Assembly (NCBI GenBank): GCA_963718695.1
Contig: OY970371.1
Location: 868,001-932,000, forward strand
Source of the DNA: Manganitrophus sp963718695
GTDB lineage: Bacteria > Nitrospirota > Nitrospiria > SBBL01 > Manganitrophaceae
Direction: 5' to 3'
DNA: 64,000 nucleotides
The notes beneath the pieces are model-generated. The model saw nothing but the letters and a program-made list of their open reading frames with translations. It had not been told where the DNA came from and did no database searches. Positions 50,459-60,700 of the stretch are shown here, piece after piece. The position numbers and the translations under genes are program-made. The number at the start of each line of letters is the position of its first letter. The stretch's first letter is position 1.

Positions 50459-53004
50459 CCACGGCCGTCGCCAAAGGAGACTTGTCCCAGAAGATTCACC
50501 GTCGATGCCAAAGGCGAGATCCTGGAGCTCAAAAAACGATCAACATCATGGTGGACCAGCTCAACTCTTTCGCCGCCGAGGTGACGCGTGTGGCGAAAGA
50601 AGTGGGTACCGAAGGGAAACTCGGCGGCCAGGCCGAAGTGAAAGGTGTCTCCGGAACCTGGAAAGATTTGACCGACAACGTGAACTTCATGGCGTGCAAC
50701 CTGACCACGCAGGTGCGCGGTATCGTCAAAGTCGTGACCGCGGTTGCGAACGGGGACTTGACCCAGAAATTCGTCCTGGAAGCGAAAGGCGAGATGGCCG
50801 CGCTGGCCGAAACGATCAACAGCATGACCGATACACTGAGAATCTTCGCCGATCAGGTGACCGACGTTGCCCGCGAGGTGGGTATCGAAGGAAAGCTGGG
50901 CGGCCAGGCGAAGGTGCCGGGGGCTGCCGGAACCTGGAAGGACTTGACCGACAACGTGAACCAGCTGGCCGGAAACCTGACCACTCAGGTGCGCGCCATC
51001 GCGGAAGTCTCCACCGCCGTGACGAAGGGGGACCTGACCCGGTCGATTACGGTCGAAGCGCAAGGAGAGGTCGCGGCGCTGAAAAACAACATCAACCAGA
51101 TGATCGCGAACCTGAAAGACACGACGCAGAAAAACATGGAGCAGGACTGGCTGAAAACCAACCTGGCGAAGTTCTCCGGAATGATGCAGGGGCAAAAAGA
51201 CCTGAAGGCGATCTCCCAGTTGATCATGTCGGAGCTGACCCCGCTGGTCTCCGCGCACCACGGCGCCTTCTTCATTGCGGAGAATCAAGATAACGAGCCG
51301 GTCTTCAAGCTGATCAGCAGTTACGCCTTTAAAGAGCGCAAAAACCTCGGTCAGCGGTTCCATTTGGGAGAAAGCTTGATCGGGCAGTGCGCCCTTGAGA
51401 AGAAGAGTATCCTCCTGACCAAGGTCCCGCACGATTACATTACAATCAATTCCGGTCTCGGAGAGGCGCCTCCGCTCAACATTATCGTACTGCCGGTCCT
51501 CTTCGAGGGGGAGGTCAAAGCGGTCATCGAGCTTGCCTCCTTCCAACCGTTCGGCCAGATCCACCAGATCTTCCTCGATCAGCTGATGGCGAGCATCGGT
51601 GTGGTGCTGAACATGATTTCGGCGAGCATGCGGACGGAAGAGCTGCTTCAGGAACTCCAGAAGTCGAACGCGGAACTCGAAGCCCAGGCGAAAGAGCTGG
51701 AAGAGAAGGCGTCGCTGCTCGAAATCAAGAACAAAGAGGTCGAGCTGGCCAGCGTCTCTCTGGAAGAGAAAGCCGAACAGCTCTCTCTTATTTCGAAGTA
51801 CAAATCGGAATTTCTTGCCAATATGTCCCATGAGCTTCGCACCCCGCTGAATAGCCTGCTGGTGCTGGCGAAGCTTCTCTCGGAGAACAAAGATACCACC
51901 CTGACGCCGAAGCAGGTCGAATATGCGCAAACCATCTACACGTCGGGATGTGACCTCTTGACCCTGATCAACGAAATTTTGGACCTGTCCAAAGTCGAAT
52001 CGGGGAAGATGGGGGTGACCCCGAGCGACATCCGGCTCCAGGAGATCCAGGAGTATGTCGAACGGACCTTCCGGGAGGTCGCCCAGCAGAAGGCGCTTGG
52101 TTTCACCATCAGCCGGGAGGAGGGGTTGCCAAACGCCGTCCGGACCGATGAGCAACGGCTTCAGCAGATCCTCAAGAACCTCTTGTCGAATGCCTTCAAA
52201 TTCACCGAAAAAGGAAATGTCGCGCTCCGGATCGGGCCCGCCAATCGGGAGGTGGCCTTCGACAGCGAGCCTCTGAAACAGTCGAGCTCCGTCATTGCCT
52301 TCTCGGTGGTCGACACCGGCATCGGGATCCCTAAAAATAAACAGAAGCTGATCTTCGAAGCTTTCCAGCAGGCGGATGGGACCACCAGCCGAAAATACGG
52401 CGGCACCGGTCTGGGCCTGACGATCAGCCGTGAAATCGCGCGGCTGTTGGGAGGAGAGATTCACGTTGAGAGCGCCCCCGGCCGGGGGAGCACCTTCACC
52501 CTCTACTTGCCGCAGTCGTACACCGGCTCTGAGGTCGAATTCGATAATGAGATTCATAACGAAACGGCCAAATTCGAAGAGATACCGGCCGGAAGTCTGA
52601 ACGGAAAACAGGTGCTCGTGATCGATGATGACGTCCGGAACATCTTCGCCGTCACCAGTCTTCTGGAAAGCCAGGGGATGACGGTCCACTTTGCGGAGAA
52701 CGGCAAAGAAGGGATCGAATTGTTGAAGAAGAATAAAGAGGTCGATCTCGTCTTGATGGACATCATGATGCCGGAGATGGATGGATACGAGACGACTCGC
52801 ATGATCCGAAAGATGGGAAAATACAAATCGCTCCCGATCATTGCCTTGACCGCCAAAGCGATGAAGGAGGACCGGGAGAAGTGCATCGAAGCGGGGGTTT
52901 CGGACTATATCACCAAGCCGGTTGATAATAACCGTCTTCTGGCCCTTCTTCGCGTTTGGATCGATCGTCAGGAACAGGGGAAGACGCAATCCAAATTGGC
53001 CTAG
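50413..53004 (+). CDS. Poly-HAMP kinase, C-terminal frame (HAMP-GAF-HK-REC)
   Basis: 863 codons in the same frame as the GTG at 47812. A compensating pair of indels (about 50495 and 50535) garbles about 13 residues in the first unit. Then two clean HAMP units and a final one (E-G-K-L-G-G-Q-A-K-V-P-G-A-A-G), GAF (about 250-400), coiled coil, HisKA (His in S-H-E-L-R-T-P), HATPase_c and a C-terminal receiver (about 735-850). The kinase, ATP-binding and receiver motifs are all intact, so the catalytic end is under selection. Confidence 0.9.
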   Translation: MAGNFTTQVRNIAKVTTAVAKGDLSQKIHRRCQRRDPGAQKTINIMVDQLNSFAAEVTRVAKEVGTEGKLGGQAEVKGVSGTWKDLTDNVNFMACNLTTQVRGIVKVVTAVANGDLTQKFVLEAKGEMAALAETINSMTDTLRIFADQVTDVAREVGIEGKLGGQAKVPGAAGTWKDLTDNVNQLAGNLTTQVRAIAEVSTAVTKGDLTRSITVEAQGEVAALKNNINQMIANLKDTTQKNMEQDWLKTNLAKFSGMMQGQKDLKAISQLIMSELTPLVSAHHGAFFIAENQDNEPVFKLISSYAFKERKNLGQRFHLGESLIGQCALEKKSILLTKVPHDYITINSGLGEAPPLNIIVLPVLFEGEVKAVIELASFQPFGQIHQIFLDQLMASIGVVLNMISASMRTEELLQELQKSNAELEAQAKELEEKASLLEIKNKEVELASVSLEEKAEQLSLISKYKSEFLANMSHELRTPLNSLLVLAKLLSENKDTTLTPKQVEYAQTIYTSGCDLLTLINEILDLSKVESGKMGVTPSDIRLQEIQEYVERTFREVAQQKALGFTISREEGLPNAVRTDEQRLQQILKNLLSNAFKFTEKGNVALRIGPANREVAFDSEPLKQSSSVIAFSVVDTGIGIPKNKQKLIFEAFQQADGTTSRKYGGTGLGLTISREIARLLGGEIHVESAPGRGSTFTLYLPQSYTGSEVEFDNEIHNETAKFEEIPAGSLNGKQVLVIDDDVRNIFAVTSLLESQGMTVHFAENGKEGIELLKKNKEVDLVLMDIMMPEMDGYETTRMIRKMGKYKSLPIIALTAKAMKEDREKCIEAGVSDYITKPVDNNRLLALLRVWIDRQEQGKTQSKLA

Positions 53005-53110
53005 CGCGAGACGAAAGAATCGGTCCTGAGCAACGGCGCAAACGTCGAACAAGGCGCTGAAGGACCGGTTCGGCCTTCCCGGGAGCGAGGATGGTCAGAG
53101 AGGAATCGGA

Positions 53111-54712
53111 ATGGAAAAAGTAAACATTTTGCTGGTCGATGACCACCCGGAGAATCTCGTCGCCCTGGAGGCGATCCTCGAGTCTCCTTTTTATCGGCTG
53201 GTCAAAGCAACGTCGGGAGTCGATGCGTTAAAACATCTTCTGCTCGAGGAGTTCGCCCTCATTCTCCTGGACGTCGCGATGCCCGACCTGGACGGGTTTG
53301 AAACCGCCCTTCTCATCAAGAAGCGTCCCAAGCTGCGGGATATCCCGATCATCTTTCTGACCGCCTACAGCAAAGATGAACCGTTCATCTTCAGAGGCTA
53401 TTCCGTCGGAGCGGTCGATTACGTTTTCAAGCCGTTCGAGTCGATGGTTTTACGCTCTAAAGTGGCGGTTTTTGCCGAGCTCTTCCGAAGTCGCGAGCAG
53501 ATCAAGAGACAGGGGGAGCTGCTTCGTCAAAGCGAACGGCGGGAGCACGAACGGAGGTTTCTGGAGCAGGAATGGGCCAACCAGAAGCGGTATCGCCACC
53601 TGGCCGACGCGATTCCGCAAATGATCTGGACGGCCCGCCCCGACGGCGCCATCGACTATTTTAATCAGCAATGGCATCTTTATACCGGCCAGACGTTCGA
53701 GCAATGCGAGGGGTGGAAGTGGAAGAAGGTGGTCCACCCCGAAGACCTGCAACCCCTGCTGATCCGATGGCGGGAGGCGCTCCAGGCGGAACAGCGCTTA
53801 GACATCGAATGCCGATTGAAACAGGCCGACGGGACCTTTCGATGGCATCTGGTCCGCGCCATTCCTGAAGTCGAGAATGGCGCGGTGATCGCTTGGCTCG
53901 GCACGGCGACCGATATCGATTATCAAAAGCAATCGGAAGCGCTCTTGAAGCAAAAGACGCTGGAAGCCGAAGAGGGGAACCGGCTCAAGTCGGAATTCGT
54001 CTCCAATGTTTCCCATGAGCTGAGAACGCCGCTCCATGCCATCCTCGGCTACTCCGATCTTTTATCCGAGGAGAGCGGAATCACGGAAGAGCAAATCGAG
54101 TGGGTCAAAGGGATCAATCGAAATGCCTCGGATCTCCTCGATCTCGTCAACAATCTTCTCGACCTTTCCAAAATTGAATCGGGGAAGATGCCTCTGACCA
54201 TTAAACCGGTTGACCTCAAAGAACTGATTCCAGGGTTCTTTAAAAACATCGGCAGCCTTACGGACGAAAAGGAGATCCGGGTCAACCTGATGATCGATGA
54301 GAATCTCCGCATCATCCATACCGATGCATTAAAAGTGAGACAGATTTTTGTAAACCTCCTTTCCAACGCGATTAAGTTTACAGAGCGGGGAGCCATCACC
54401 ATCACCCTGTCGAATGTCGAGAAAGGGATTCTTCTCAGCCTTCAGGATACCGGCATCGGAATGCGGCCTGAAGACCTCCCTTACATCTTTGATCCCTTTC
54501 GACAGATCGACGGCTCCAGCACGCGAAAGGCCGGCGGGACCGGGTTGGGCCTGGCCATCGTCAAAAACGCGCTGACGGCGCTCAACGGAGCGATTGAGGT
54601 CCAAAGTGAGCCGGGGAAAGGATCTTCTTTCAAGGTCTTTCTTCCCGAAGTTCCATTCGATCAGTTTAATCCGGTGAAGTTAAGGATTGAATCGAATCCG
54701 GATCAAGGATAG
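53111..54712 (+). CDS. REC-PAS-histidine kinase
   Basis: 533 residues, ATG 53111 after GAGAGGAATCGG. Receiver (1-120, L-L-D-V-A-M-P-D-L-D-G), coiled coil, one PAS/PAC (about 155-275, P-Q-M-I-W-T-A-R-P-D-G), HisKA (S-H-E-L-R-T-P-L-H) and HATPase_c (N-A-I-K-F-T, D-T-G-I-G-M, G-T-G-L-G-L-A-I-V). It starts 106 bp after the poly-HAMP kinase and is a tandem paralogue of the next gene; the N-terminal receiver makes it a likely phosphorelay target of another kinase. Confidence 0.93.
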   Translation: MEKVNILLVDDHPENLVALEAILESPFYRLVKATSGVDALKHLLLEEFALILLDVAMPDLDGFETALLIKKRPKLRDIPIIFLTAYSKDEPFIFRGYSVGAVDYVFKPFESMVLRSKVAVFAELFRSREQIKRQGELLRQSERREHERRFLEQEWANQKRYRHLADAIPQMIWTARPDGAIDYFNQQWHLYTGQTFEQCEGWKWKKVVHPEDLQPLLIRWREALQAEQRLDIECRLKQADGTFRWHLVRAIPEVENGAVIAWLGTATDIDYQKQSEALLKQKTLEAEEGNRLKSEFVSNVSHELRTPLHAILGYSDLLSEESGITEEQIEWVKGINRNASDLLDLVNNLLDLSKIESGKMPLTIKPVDLKELIPGFFKNIGSLTDEKEIRVNLMIDENLRIIHTDALKVRQIFVNLLSNAIKFTERGAITITLSNVEKGILLSLQDTGIGMRPEDLPYIFDPFRQIDGSSTRKAGGTGLGLAIVKNALTALNGAIEVQSEPGKGSSFKVFLPEVPFDQFNPVKLRIESNPDQG

Positions 54713-54782
54713 GCGCTCCGATCGGGGGTGCTCGATTCGATCGATGACCGGGTTGTGTGATGATCGCCCGGATGCGGAAAAG

Positions 54783-56357
54783 ATGCTGAAGAAAAGGGGG
54801 GAAGAGAGAGTGAATATTTTATTAGTCGACGACCACCCGGAGAATCTGGTCGCGCTTGAAGCGGTCCTCGATTGTCCGGAATACACCCTCGTCAAGGCGG
54901 CGACGGGGATGGAGGCGTTAAAACTTCTCCTCAAGGATGACTTCGGCTTGATCCTCCTCGACGTTTTCATGCCGGGCCTGAACGGGTTTGAGACCGCCGC
55001 GATGATCCGCGAGCGGCCGAAAACCCGGAACGTCCCGATTATTTTCATTACGGCGGTCAACAAAACCGAGACCGACGCCGCCCGGGGCTACTCTCTCGGC
55101 GCGGTCGATTACATCATCAAGCCGTTCGATCCCGATACGTTAAAGTCGAAAGTGTCGGCCCTCGTCGATCTCTACAAAAAAGGGAACAAGCTCAAGGAAC
55201 AGCTCGGCCAGCTGGAGCGGCTCTCGCAGGAGCGCTACCGGAATCTGGCCAACGCGATCCCGCAGATCGTCTGGATTGCCCGTCCGAACGGGATGGTCGA
55301 TTTCTTCAATCAGAAATGGTTCTCGTATACCGGTCTGTCGTTCGAGCAGAGCGAGGGGTGGGGTTGGAAAAAAGTGATCCATCCCGAAGACCTCCAGGAT
55401 TATCTGGATCGATGGGGAGAGACATTGAAGATCGGCATCCCCTTCGAATTCCATTGCCGTCTGAAGCGGGCCGATGGGGCGTATCGTTGGCATCTGGTCC
55501 GCGCCCTGCCTGAAAGGGACCAGCACGACCAGACCATGGCCTGGCTGGGGACCAGCACCGATATTGATGATCAGAAAAGGGCGGAAGAGGTCTTAAGGCA
55601 TAAGACCCTTGAGGCCGAAGAGGCCACCCGGATTAAATCGGAGTTTGTCTCCAACGTCTCTCATGAGCTGAGGACGCCGCTCAATGCCATCATCGGTTAT
55701 GCCTCTTTGTTGCTCCAGGGGACCTACGGTCCGGTGAATGACCCTCAAAAACCGCCGGTGGAGGGGATTCAGCGGAACGCATCCGAGCTTCTGAATTTGA
55801 TCAATAATCTTCTCGATCTCTCCAAAATGGAATCGGGAAAGATCCCTCTGACCATTGAGGCGGTCGATCTGAAGCGCCTTCTGCCGGAAGTGTTGGAAAA
55901 TCTGAAAGGATTGATGAACGGAAAGCAGATCGATGTCCGATGGGACATTCAGGAAGGACTGACGTCGATTCAGACCGATCCAATGAAGGTCCGTCAGGTG
56001 GTATTGAATCTGCTTTCCAACGCGATCAAGTTTACGGAAGTGGGATCGATCACCCTCTCTGCGTCCAATGTCAAAGGAGGGGTTCGATTTTTGATCGCGG
56101 ATACCGGCGTGGGGATGAAACAAGAAGACCTTCCGTACATCTTCGATCCCTTTCGGCAGATCGACGGCTCGATGACCCGAAAGGTCGGAGGGAGCGGTCT
56201 GGGACTGACCATCGTCAAGAATGCGCTGACCATTCTCCATGGGACGATCGATGTCCAAAGCGAATATGGAAGGGGATCGACCTTTACGGTCTTTTTGCCG
56301 AAGCGCTTTCCCGTTTCTCCTGAATCGGACGGCATGGCGAAGCAGCGACAGTCATGA
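54783..56357 (+). CDS. REC-PAS-histidine kinase (paralogue)
   Basis: 524 residues from ATG 54783; GTG 54810 is an alternative with a better-spaced GGGGGGAAG and matches the paralogue's start more closely. Same order as the gene at 53111: receiver (L-L-D-V-F-M-P-G-L-N-G), PAS (P-Q-I-V-W-I-A-R-P-N-G), HisKA (S-H-E-L-R-T-P-L-N-A-I-I-G-Y) and HATPase_c (D-T-G-V-G-M, G-S-G-L-G-L-T-I-V). The two genes arose by tandem duplication and form an operon-like trio with the poly-HAMP kinase. Confidence 0.93.
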   Translation: MLKKRGEERVNILLVDDHPENLVALEAVLDCPEYTLVKAATGMEALKLLLKDDFGLILLDVFMPGLNGFETAAMIRERPKTRNVPIIFITAVNKTETDAARGYSLGAVDYIIKPFDPDTLKSKVSALVDLYKKGNKLKEQLGQLERLSQERYRNLANAIPQIVWIARPNGMVDFFNQKWFSYTGLSFEQSEGWGWKKVIHPEDLQDYLDRWGETLKIGIPFEFHCRLKRADGAYRWHLVRALPERDQHDQTMAWLGTSTDIDDQKRAEEVLRHKTLEAEEATRIKSEFVSNVSHELRTPLNAIIGYASLLLQGTYGPVNDPQKPPVEGIQRNASELLNLINNLLDLSKMESGKIPLTIEAVDLKRLLPEVLENLKGLMNGKQIDVRWDIQEGLTSIQTDPMKVRQVVLNLLSNAIKFTEVGSITLSASNVKGGVRFLIADTGVGMKQEDLPYIFDPFRQIDGSMTRKVGGSGLGLTIVKNALTILHGTIDVQSEYGRGSTFTVFLPKRFPVSPESDGMAKQRQS

Positions 56358-56477
56358 TCCATCCGGACTCGGTGAATGGGGGCTTCGCTCTTAACCCTTC
56401 ATTTAAGGGTTGGGCGGATTGACATTGTCCTGGTTTGGGAATAGTCTGAATCCGTTTATTGACTGAGGAGGTGGCGA

Positions 56478-56717
56478 ATGTCAGATCCGACGATTGCGCA
56501 ACGCATGCCGTATGTTCAGGAGATGGAACCGGGGACGTATTACTGGTGCCGCTGCGGGAAGTCGAAGGCCCAGCCGTTCTGCGACGGCTCTCACAAAGGG
56601 TCGGAGTTCAGCCCGCTGGAGGTGAAGATCGAGCAGAAGAAAAAAGTGGCCTGGTGCGGCTGCAAGCATTCCAGCAATATGCCGTTCTGCGACGGCACGC
56701 ACTCCAGATTGAAGTAA
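56478..56717 (+). CDS. CDGSH iron-sulfur domain protein
   Basis: 79 residues, ATG 56478 with GAGGAGG upstream. Two CDGSH motifs: W-C-R-C-G-K-S-K-A-Q-P-F-C-D-G-S-H and W-C-G-C-K-H-S-S-N-M-P-F-C-D-G-T-H, each able to hold a 2Fe-2S cluster with three Cys and one His. Small two-motif bacterial members are common; likely redox or iron-sulfur transfer in the cytoplasm. Followed by a strong terminator. Confidence 0.95.
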   Translation: MSDPTIAQRMPYVQEMEPGTYYWCRCGKSKAQPFCDGSHKGSEFSPLEVKIEQKKKVAWCGCKHSSNMPFCDGTHSRLK

Positions 56718-56732
56718 TCCTATTTTATGAGA

Positions 56733-56767
56733 GGGAGAAGGCTCTAAAAGAGCCTTCTCCCTTTTTT
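56733..56767 (+). terminator. Rho-independent terminator
   Basis: GGGAGAAGGCTC (56733-56744) and GAGCCTTCTCCC (56750-56761) form a perfect 12-bp stem with a 5-base loop, followed by six T. Ends the CDGSH transcript. Confidence 0.95.
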
Positions 56768-56794
56768 ATTTTTGCAAGGAAATGGGAGGGGAAA

Positions 56795-57211
56795 ATGAAG
56801 AGAGTCGGTCTTTGGCTGGCCGCGGCCATGGTGGCCGGGCTGATCGGCGGAATGTTGTCGGTTTGGCTCTTCAACGGGGTGGCGTTCGCCCGGAAGGCAT
56901 CGAAAGAGAAGAAGGTTGTCTCGGCGGAAGATTTCCATCTCGTCGATGGGGAAGGCAAGCTCCGGGGCGCCCTCTTCGTATCGGCCAAAGGAGAGCCCGG
57001 TTTTGCCCTCTTTGATAAAGAAGGGAAGGATCGTATCTTACTGATGTTGAATGCCGATGGGAGCACACAGATTGAACTTCATGATGAGGCCGGAGCCTCC
57101 CGCGCCAGGTTGGCGCTTGGAAATGACGGGAGTCCAACGTTAAGCCTGGCGGGTGATCCGGCTGTGACGCTCGTTAATATGGACGGAAAGACGGTCTGGA
57201 GGGCTCCTTAA
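56795..57211 (+). CDS. Exported or anchored beta-repeat protein
   Basis: 138 residues; ATG 56795 with GGGAGGGG upstream. An N-terminal hydrophobic segment (M-V-A-G-L-I-G-G-M-L-S-V-W-L-F) is followed by about five short beta repeats of the form F-x-L-V-D-G-E-G-K-L-R, F-A-L-F-D-K-E-G-K-D-R, I-E-L-H-D-E-A-G-A-S-R and V-T-L-V-N-M-D-G-K-T. Periplasmic, function unknown. The terminator just upstream makes it a separate transcription unit. Confidence 0.75.
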   Translation: MKRVGLWLAAAMVAGLIGGMLSVWLFNGVAFARKASKEKKVVSAEDFHLVDGEGKLRGALFVSAKGEPGFALFDKEGKDRILLMLNADGSTQIELHDEAGASRARLALGNDGSPTLSLAGDPAVTLVNMDGKTVWRAP

Positions 57212-57218
57212 TCACCGT

Positions 57219-57455
57219 TTATAAGGCGACGACTTCGACTTGGAGTTTCTTTCGGCGGGCTTCTTCGACGAGGCGCTCCAACTGAGAGGCCATTTCCGGG
57301 CTGATCCATTCTTCACCGCATTGATCGCAAAGGGTCGCCGGGACATTTCGAACGACGATGACGCCAAAACCGAGGTCCACACTATAGATCGTCTTCCCCG
57401 GTTTTTTTTGACCCCCGCACAAAGGGCACTTACTTTTTAAGCTTTCTTCTCTCAT
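57219..57455 (-). CDS. YgiT-type zinc-finger antitoxin
   Basis: 78 residues with two C-x-x-C pairs (C-P-L-C-G-G and C-D-Q-C-G-E-E-W), the layout of the MqsA/YgiT N-terminal zinc domain, and a basic helical tail. Its ATG overlaps the stop of the upstream toxin gene by four bases. In such pairs the zinc protein neutralises the toxin and usually represses the operon. Confidence 0.88.
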   Translation of the reverse strand: MREESLKSKCPLCGGQKKPGKTIYSVDLGFGVIVVRNVPATLCDQCGEEWISPEMASQLERLVEEARRKKLQVEVVAL

Positions 57456-57766
57456 TTCTTTCTCGTTTTATAGTCGGGCTCGAAATGCTCAAGATCTGGT
57501 TCGTATACTGTAATAATATACGCCCAATCATTTTCTGTGTCCAGCGCTGCCACGACGTGTAGCGGCTTCGATCCTCTAAAACCAAGAAAAAGGGCGCTTG
57601 GATAAGGTGTGCTTGTAGTGTAAGCTTCGATCTGTTCTCCGGAAAACAAAGCCTCCAAAGCTGCTGCCTGCGTAATTCCCCGTTCCGACATTCTTTCGAG
57701 CGCGTGTTTTCGCCACTCAAACCGGTTTTTTTGCAATGTTGACCTAAGCTGCTCTTGAAATGTCAA
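57452..57766 (-). CDS. DUF4258 toxin of a toxin-antitoxin pair
   Basis: 104 residues from a TTG at 57766 with AAGGAT upstream; no better start is present. The DUF4258 pattern is clear: W-R-K-H-A-L-E-R-M-S-E-R-G-I-T near 19, then E-A-Y, P-Y-P-S-A-L-F-L-G, L-H-V-V-A-A-L-D and Y-I-I-T-V-Y-E-P. Members paired with YgiT-type proteins act as RelE-fold RNase toxins. First gene of the pair; the restriction-modification gene lies just upstream on the same strand. Confidence 0.88.
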   Translation of the reverse strand: MTFQEQLRSTLQKNRFEWRKHALERMSERGITQAAALEALFSGEQIEAYTTSTPYPSALFLGFRGSKPLHVVAALDTENDWAYIITVYEPDLEHFEPDYKTRKK

Positions 57767-57784
57767 TCGATATCCTTGGTAACC

Positions 57785-60700
57785 TTATTGAGACCGGGTA
57801 AGATCGATCGTTTTCATTTCAACTTGGGGATAGCTCAGATCGATCCTCTCCTGGACCGCAATCGTCCTCTTCAGCGCCGTTGCCACCCGGCAGTAGTGCT
57901 GGATCTCCTCCAGACTGAGGACTCGTTTCTTCCGATCCTTCATCCACTTCTCCAGCACTTGATAGCCGCCGATCTGGTATTCCCAAACTTCTTTTTCGAT
58001 TCCTTCAAAATATTGGGAAGTATTGATGTGAACTCGATGTTCTCCTTCATCGTATCGTGGCTTCTCCACGCGGTGGTCCCCCTTGCCCTGAAATCGGGCC
58101 ATCGGCGGATCAAGTTCAGCCGATTTCAGAAGGTGTAATTCGACGAGCGCCTTTCCGTATTTACCCATCTCAAGAAAGAGCTTGAGGCTTTTGGTAAACG
58201 GCACCCTTGGAAAGTCGGTCTTCAAGAACTCGGCGTATCGGGTTCGGTAGGTGTTGGCATAGAGGACAGCATAGATGTAGTAGAAAACCTCCTCTGGCGT
58301 TGGTTTCTTGCCGTATGTTATTGAAAGCGCCGAAAGTAGGTCAGGGTTGATGTTCGAGGTCTTATACGGTGATTCGATGGCAGTGAATAAATCTTTTTTC
58401 CCGGTATCGTGATAGAGATAAAGAGGGAGAAGGTAGTCGGTTGTTTTGAGCGATATTGTTACGTGTTCTACCAGAAGATTCGTAGCAAGGGCGTGTTGCC
58501 ATCCACCGCTTAATTCAACGCGACGTGGGATTATTAATCCCAAGTTCTCTCCTGTCATATGTTGCATAACCTTCTTTACCGTTCTCCAAACAACAGAGTC
58601 ATGATAGAAAATCCATCGGACATCAAAAGGCCGGTACAGAACTGGCAGAATAAATTCTTTTAACTCGCTATCAGAAATGTCTTGTAGCATGTTCCAGGCT
58701 TTCCGAATCGACCACCCTTTTTTCTTGTTGATCTGGGAAAAGGCATGGAGTTCATCGTCCGAATATTTGCTGTTTTTAAAAAGCCGGATTCGGTTGAGCA
58801 GCGGGGATTTATCGAGGTCGATCACAAATTCATCTCGCGCGGTCGTCATCCCGACGCCATTCAGCGGAAATATTTCCGTTACTTTGGGATAGAGATCGTA
58901 TCGATCGAGTGTTGCTTCGTCCCTTGGAACAAAGAGATAAAACTCCGATTTCGGCTTGATCGGCTTCCACTCGGTGGTGTTAACGTCGTTTTCAAGCAAC
59001 CATTCATACTTTTGATCTCGGCGACCCCAACGCTCTGCATGGACCACTTTTTTCTTTAGCCCTTTTTTCTTGATGAAAAGACCGATGGCGACCCCTTGCT
59101 GGATATCAAAAACATTCTCGTCCTTACTCCCATCCGGGCATTTCTCTTTTTTTAGGCTGTTCCCATGCAGGTCGAGTAGATAGATATGATCGAAGCTGTT
59201 CATCAGCGACTGCCGCATGCCGCGGAATGTCGGATTGTCGAGGTAGCTATGGTTAGTGATGAACCCCAATACTCCTTCCCCCGCCTGGTCGATCTTCCAC
59301 TGAGCAAACCTGATGAACTTGACGTAATCGTCTTGAAGCCACTTGGGGTTCTTCTCGCCGAGCGGCTTTCCATCGACCTGATAGTAAGCCCGAATCTCCT
59401 TGGAGATCCACTCGCCGATATTGGTTGAATGCCCGGAGTAAGGCGGATTACCGAGGACTACAAGGATCGGCTTCTCCTTTTTCACTTTCCCGGCCAATCG
59501 AGATTCCTCCGCGAGAGAAGACATACCTGGTAGATTTGTCTGAGCCAGTTCCTCCATCTCCAGCGTATTTGTAAGGTAAAGCTTGAAGCGGTCTTCCTTT
59601 TTAAGCGAGTAACCTAACTCTTCCAGGAGGAACGACATTTTCAGGTGTCCGACAGCATACGGGGCCATCATTAATTCGAAGGCATAAAAGTTTTTGAGAA
59701 TGTGATCTCTGATTAGAATTTGTTTTCCGCCTTCACCGTACTTTTCGGTAAACTCGGCCACGGCGAGCTTGGCCGCTTCCGCAAGAAAGGTGAGTGTCCC
59801 CGCCGCCGGGTCCAAGACGGTCACCGAGGTCGTGGCAAAGCCGTCTGTCCGGTCAAAATATTCCTTCAGGATAATTTGCAAAGAGCGGGTGATGTACGAG
59901 ACAACCGGTTCCGGCGTGTAGTAGACGCCGCGGCGCTCTCGCTCGGCGGGGTCGTACTCGGCGAGAAAGGTTTCATAAAAATGGATAATCGGATCACTTC
60001 CCTTGCCCTCTCGGAAGTATTTGTGCAGGATCTGGCCGACATCCGCTGCGGCCAGGACCTGAGAAATTTCATCGACGATCCACTCCATCTGAGGAGGCAG
60101 GTCTTCTAAGGAAATGAATCGGAAGACATCGCGCAGAATACCGATGCTGGGGGGGATATTGTCGAAGGCGAGTCTCCGATTAAACCCGTTTTGAGATCGC
60201 ATTCTCGAAGCAAACAGGCCGTAGGTGATCGTTTGGGAGTAGAGATCGGCGAAGTCCTCTTTGGTCAAGCCGCTGATCAGGTGCGTCTGAAAGGCTTCGT
60301 AGAACCCTAGGATGAAGCCGGACCCTTTTTCTTCTTCCCCCTTCAGCTCTTCGGCGATGACCTGATCCCTTAAGAAGCGGGTTCGATTCGCCAATTCGAT
60401 GGCAAGCGTCTTCGCGGAATAAGATTTCGGTAAAGAGAATGAGAAGAACTTCTCCAATAGGCCAAGGAAGGCTTCCTCTTTTTCAACCGGAGGGATGGTT
60501 TTCAGTTTGTGGACGATAAACGGTCGGCCGATTTGAACCTTATCGATCAGATCGCCTTCTCGATAAAGCCGGAATTCAAAGAGGTTGGTGAGAATCAGAT
60601 TTGGAAAGGTGTTGCGGTAGCGCTGGAGTTGTTCGCTTCGCTCGATATGGTCGAGGTTCTCTTCGGTAGGACTCTTGGCCTCGATGTAGCCGACGATATT

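Larger units (their letters stand above)
48403..51162 (+). repeat. Tandem 276-bp HAMP-coding repeat array
   Basis: The E-G-K-L-G-G landmark codon starts at 48403, 48679, 48954, 49230, 49505, 49784, 50060, 50336, 50611 and 50887. Spacings are 276 except 275, 275, 279 and 275, which map each indel to a unit. Adjacent units are nearly identical at the DNA level. Confidence 0.9.
47812..53004 (+). pseudogene. Poly-HAMP hybrid histidine kinase, whole locus with eight indels
   Basis: Start (GTG 47812, AAGGAGG upstream) and stop (53002-53004) are in the same frame, and the indels sum to zero, so the corrected product is 1,730 residues. Order: low-complexity start, HAMP unit, about ten 92-residue HAMP units, GAF, coiled coil, HisKA (S-H-E-L-R-T-P-L-N), HATPase_c (G-T-G-L-G-L-T-I-S-R) and a receiver (L-M-D-I-M-M-P-E-M-D-G). 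It resembles group III (Nik1-type) cytoplasmic kinases that sense osmotic or envelope stress. Frame breaks occur near 48827 (-1), 49390 (-1), 49562 (+1), 49652 (+1), 49739 (+1), 50411 (-1), 50495 (+1) and 50535 (-1). Codons are otherwise conserved, so consensus error is as likely as real decay. Confidence 0.8.

Noticed and set aside
48403..51162. CRISPR-like or satellite explanation for the strong 276-bp periodicity
   Set aside because: The repeat is coding, in-phase (92 codons) and matches HAMP units; there are no short repeats with variable spacers.
50158..53052. 964-codon open frame on the minus strand opposite the poly-HAMP kinase
   Set aside because: It mirrors a conserved coding strand with clear kinase domains; the antisense product is Arg/Asp/Phe-rich with no domain and no start signal.
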